64,000 nt of DNA from Artemisia argyi (Eukaryota > Streptophyta > Magnoliopsida > Asterales > Asteraceae): contig CM060708.1 of NCBI GenBank assembly GCA_030686995.1, positions 107,222,463 through 107,286,462 on the forward strand, in the 5' to 3' direction. The position numbers and the translations under genes were made by a program. Below are positions 63,925-64,000 of this stretch, piece by piece. A model generated the notes under the pieces. It saw nothing but the letters and a program-made list of their open reading frames with translations. It was not told the origin of the DNA and ran no database searches. The first letter of the stretch is position 1. Each line of letters begins with the position of its first letter.

Positions 63925-64000
63925 ATGGCTAATCCTTGGTCCGTTGAAGAAGAAAACTTGTTAGCCTACATGTGGCTAGTCGTTCACGAATTTCATGCTG
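63925..64000 (+). CDS. Myb/SANT-like ORF start (cut by window end)
   Basis: The ATG at 63925 sits 55 bp after a TATA box. The 25 visible codons include P-W-S-V-E-E-E-N-L-L-A-Y-M-W, which resembles the first helix of the Myb/SANT-like domain found in ORF1 proteins of plant PIF/Harbinger transposons and related 'trihelix-like' proteins. The rest is outside the window, so identity is tentative. Confidence 0.4.
   Translation, partial: MANPWSVEEENLLAYMWLVVHEFHA

Noticed and set aside
1..64000. CRISPR arrays, rRNA, tRNA genes or integrated pararetrovirus sequence.
   Set aside because: None seen. tRNA-like words are only the retrotransposon primer-binding sites, and the tandem repeats have no spacer structure.

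Overview
This is plant nuclear DNA. It is AT-rich, has no operons or bacterial signals, and is almost entirely LTR retrotransposons nested inside one another. The gag proteins, the extra ORF downstream of pol in one Ty1/copia element and the protease-like ORF in a Ty3/gypsy derivative resemble retrotransposon proteins I associate with the daisy family (Asteraceae). I therefore infer an Asteraceae genome with moderate confidence; no search could be run.

Layout. (1) 1-16244, minus strand: the 5' part of a decayed Ty1/copia element (copia-1). It is split at 3615-14013 by a young non-autonomous LTR element (element A, 3620-14008, target duplication ATAGG). (2) 16250-19660: host DNA with small repeat remnants and two candidate exons of a minus-strand host gene. 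(3) 19661-59544: a gypsy-type element (G1, duplication AAGAC). Its 5' LTR holds a second gypsy-type element (G2, 19969-32522, duplication ACAAA), whose primer-binding site holds a young Athila/Tat-like element (G3, 22677-29129, duplication GTATC). Its 3' LTR holds a 17.4 kb Ty1/copia element (copia-2, 41351-58705, duplication GGCAG), which in turn holds a solo LTR (44645-46393, duplication CACCT) and an unresolved block of about 3.6 kb. (4) 59550-64000: the host gene resumes with upstream exon candidates and a promoter, then a Mutator-type MITE, a CGGTTTT-rich tract and the start of a Myb/SANT-like ORF cut by the window end.

Whole-nest reading. The target duplications match exactly at six junction pairs, so the insertion order is readable: G1 before G2 and copia-2, G2 before G3, copia-2 before the solo-LTR parent, copia-1 before A. 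The G1 nest (39.9 kb) sits 44 nt upstream of the likely start codon of the minus-strand host gene, inside what looks like a 5' UTR exon.

Most unusual signal. Several unrelated LTR families here each carry a private, short, mostly self-complementary word: AGTACT in copia-2, TCAGTG/CACTGA in copia-1, GGCGGAACCC in A, TGACGGCGTCA in G3, AACCGRYCGGTT in the solo LTR. In each case it is clustered upstream of the LTR TATA box. In copia-2, A and G3 it recurs inside the element, in two of them next to a probable second promoter driving an extra ORF. In copia-2 the word also runs through the coding regions, always using the same Ser/Thr codons when read in that frame. This suggests element-specific protein binding or regulation acting at the DNA level.
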